The notes below the pieces were generated by a model. That model ran no database searches. It saw only the letters and a program-made list of their open reading frames with translations, and had not been told where the DNA came from. Position numbers and translations under genes: made by a program. Of a stretch of DNA of 5,724 bases, positions 5,486 through 5,724 are shown in pieces. Position 1 is the first letter of the stretch. Each line of letters opens with the position of its first letter. Origin of the DNA: Comamonadaceae bacterium (GTDB lineage: Bacteria; Pseudomonadota; Gammaproteobacteria; Burkholderiales; Burkholderiaceae_C); contig CANKNK010000123.1 in assembly GCA_947483455.1 (NCBI GenBank), positions 1-5,724 of the forward strand. Direction: 5' to 3'.

Positions 5486-5724
5486 TTACTCAGCCGTAGC
5501 GAGCGCGGCGCTAGCGGCGGCTTGGGGTTTGGCTATTTTTATCTGCACCTTGAAGCGCTTTTTCAAGACTTCATAGTAGGCGTCCCACTCGGCGCCCGCC
5601 AACCAACGTGCCATTTGGCCGCGCTCCTGATCGGCAACAGCGGGCGGCGGCGCATTACGGGCTAAGACCTTGTTGACGCGGGCCACGGCATAGCCTTGCG
5701 CACCCAGGTCCACGCCCAGCCAGA
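5486..5724 (-). CDS. ppiD: Peptidyl-prolyl isomerase / periplasmic folding chaperone PpiD, C-terminal part
   Basis: The frame is open from the right edge to TGA at 5488-5486, giving the last 79 codons. PpiD is an inner-membrane-anchored periplasmic chaperone with a parvulin-like domain that helps newly exported proteins fold. Visible here is the tail I recognise from burkholderial PpiD: WLGVDLGAQGYAVARVNKV, then a QERGQMARWL helix, AYYEVLKKRFKVQIKI near the end, and an Ala-rich tail. The catalytic parvulin and N-terminal membrane segments lie outside the window. The 3' end is followed by the tRNA-His promoter with no evident terminator between. Assignment rests on these tail motifs alone. A SurA-like relative is the main alternative. 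Confidence 0.8.
   Translation of the reverse strand, partial: WLGVDLGAQGYAVARVNKVLARNAPPPAVADQERGQMARWLAGAEWDAYYEVLKKRFKVQIKIAKPQAAASAALATAE

Overview
The window looks like a chromosomal segment of a betaproteobacterium, probably order Burkholderiales and perhaps Comamonadaceae. The evidence is the style of the PpiD C-terminus at the right edge, a TACAAT-type promoter box, and the generally GC-rich, lysine-poor coding sequence. The assignment rests on recognition, not on a search.

Layout, left to right. (a) 1-68 (-) is the N-terminus of an unidentified inner-membrane protein running off the left edge. (b) A divergent intergenic region carries a TACAAT promoter at 221-226. It leads into a rightward, tightly packed set: a possible 24-codon leader ORF (258-332), a small protein with one membrane helix and an FFPNWKFF motif (325-846), and a polytopic HTTM-type (vitamin-K-carboxylase-like) membrane protein (837-1631). 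After a 76-base gap comes a small SGNH/GDSL-fold protein (1708-2133) in which three of the four name-giving residues are replaced. (c) 2123-3916 (-) is a secreted type I (formylglycine-dependent) sulfatase with a C-terminal membrane anchor. It converges on the SGNH-like gene and overlaps its end by 11 bases. (d) 3917-4140 has no convincing gene. It contains an in-frame open extension downstream of the next gene's stop and two abutting short hairpins. (e) 4141-5211 (-) is a Stealth-family sugar-phosphate transferase with all four conserved blocks and clearly lower GC than its neighbours. (f) 5313-5449 holds tRNA-His(GTG), with encoded CCA, a consensus -10 box and a strong 13-bp terminator. (g) 5486-5724 (-) is the C-terminus of the periplasmic folding factor PpiD, probably core genome.

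How it fits together: the right end (ppiD, tRNA-His) looks like conserved chromosome. The 3' side of the tRNA borders an accessory stretch rich in surface or envelope functions: Stealth phosphotransferase, anchored sulfatase, SGNH-like protein and HTTM membrane pair. A shared role in building or modifying a surface glycan is inferred from the neighbourhood only. No formylglycine-generating enzyme, integrase, IS element, CRISPR array or tRNA-derived direct repeat was seen. The two most interesting items are the apparently catalytically dead SGNH protein and the uncharacterised two-gene HTTM unit.
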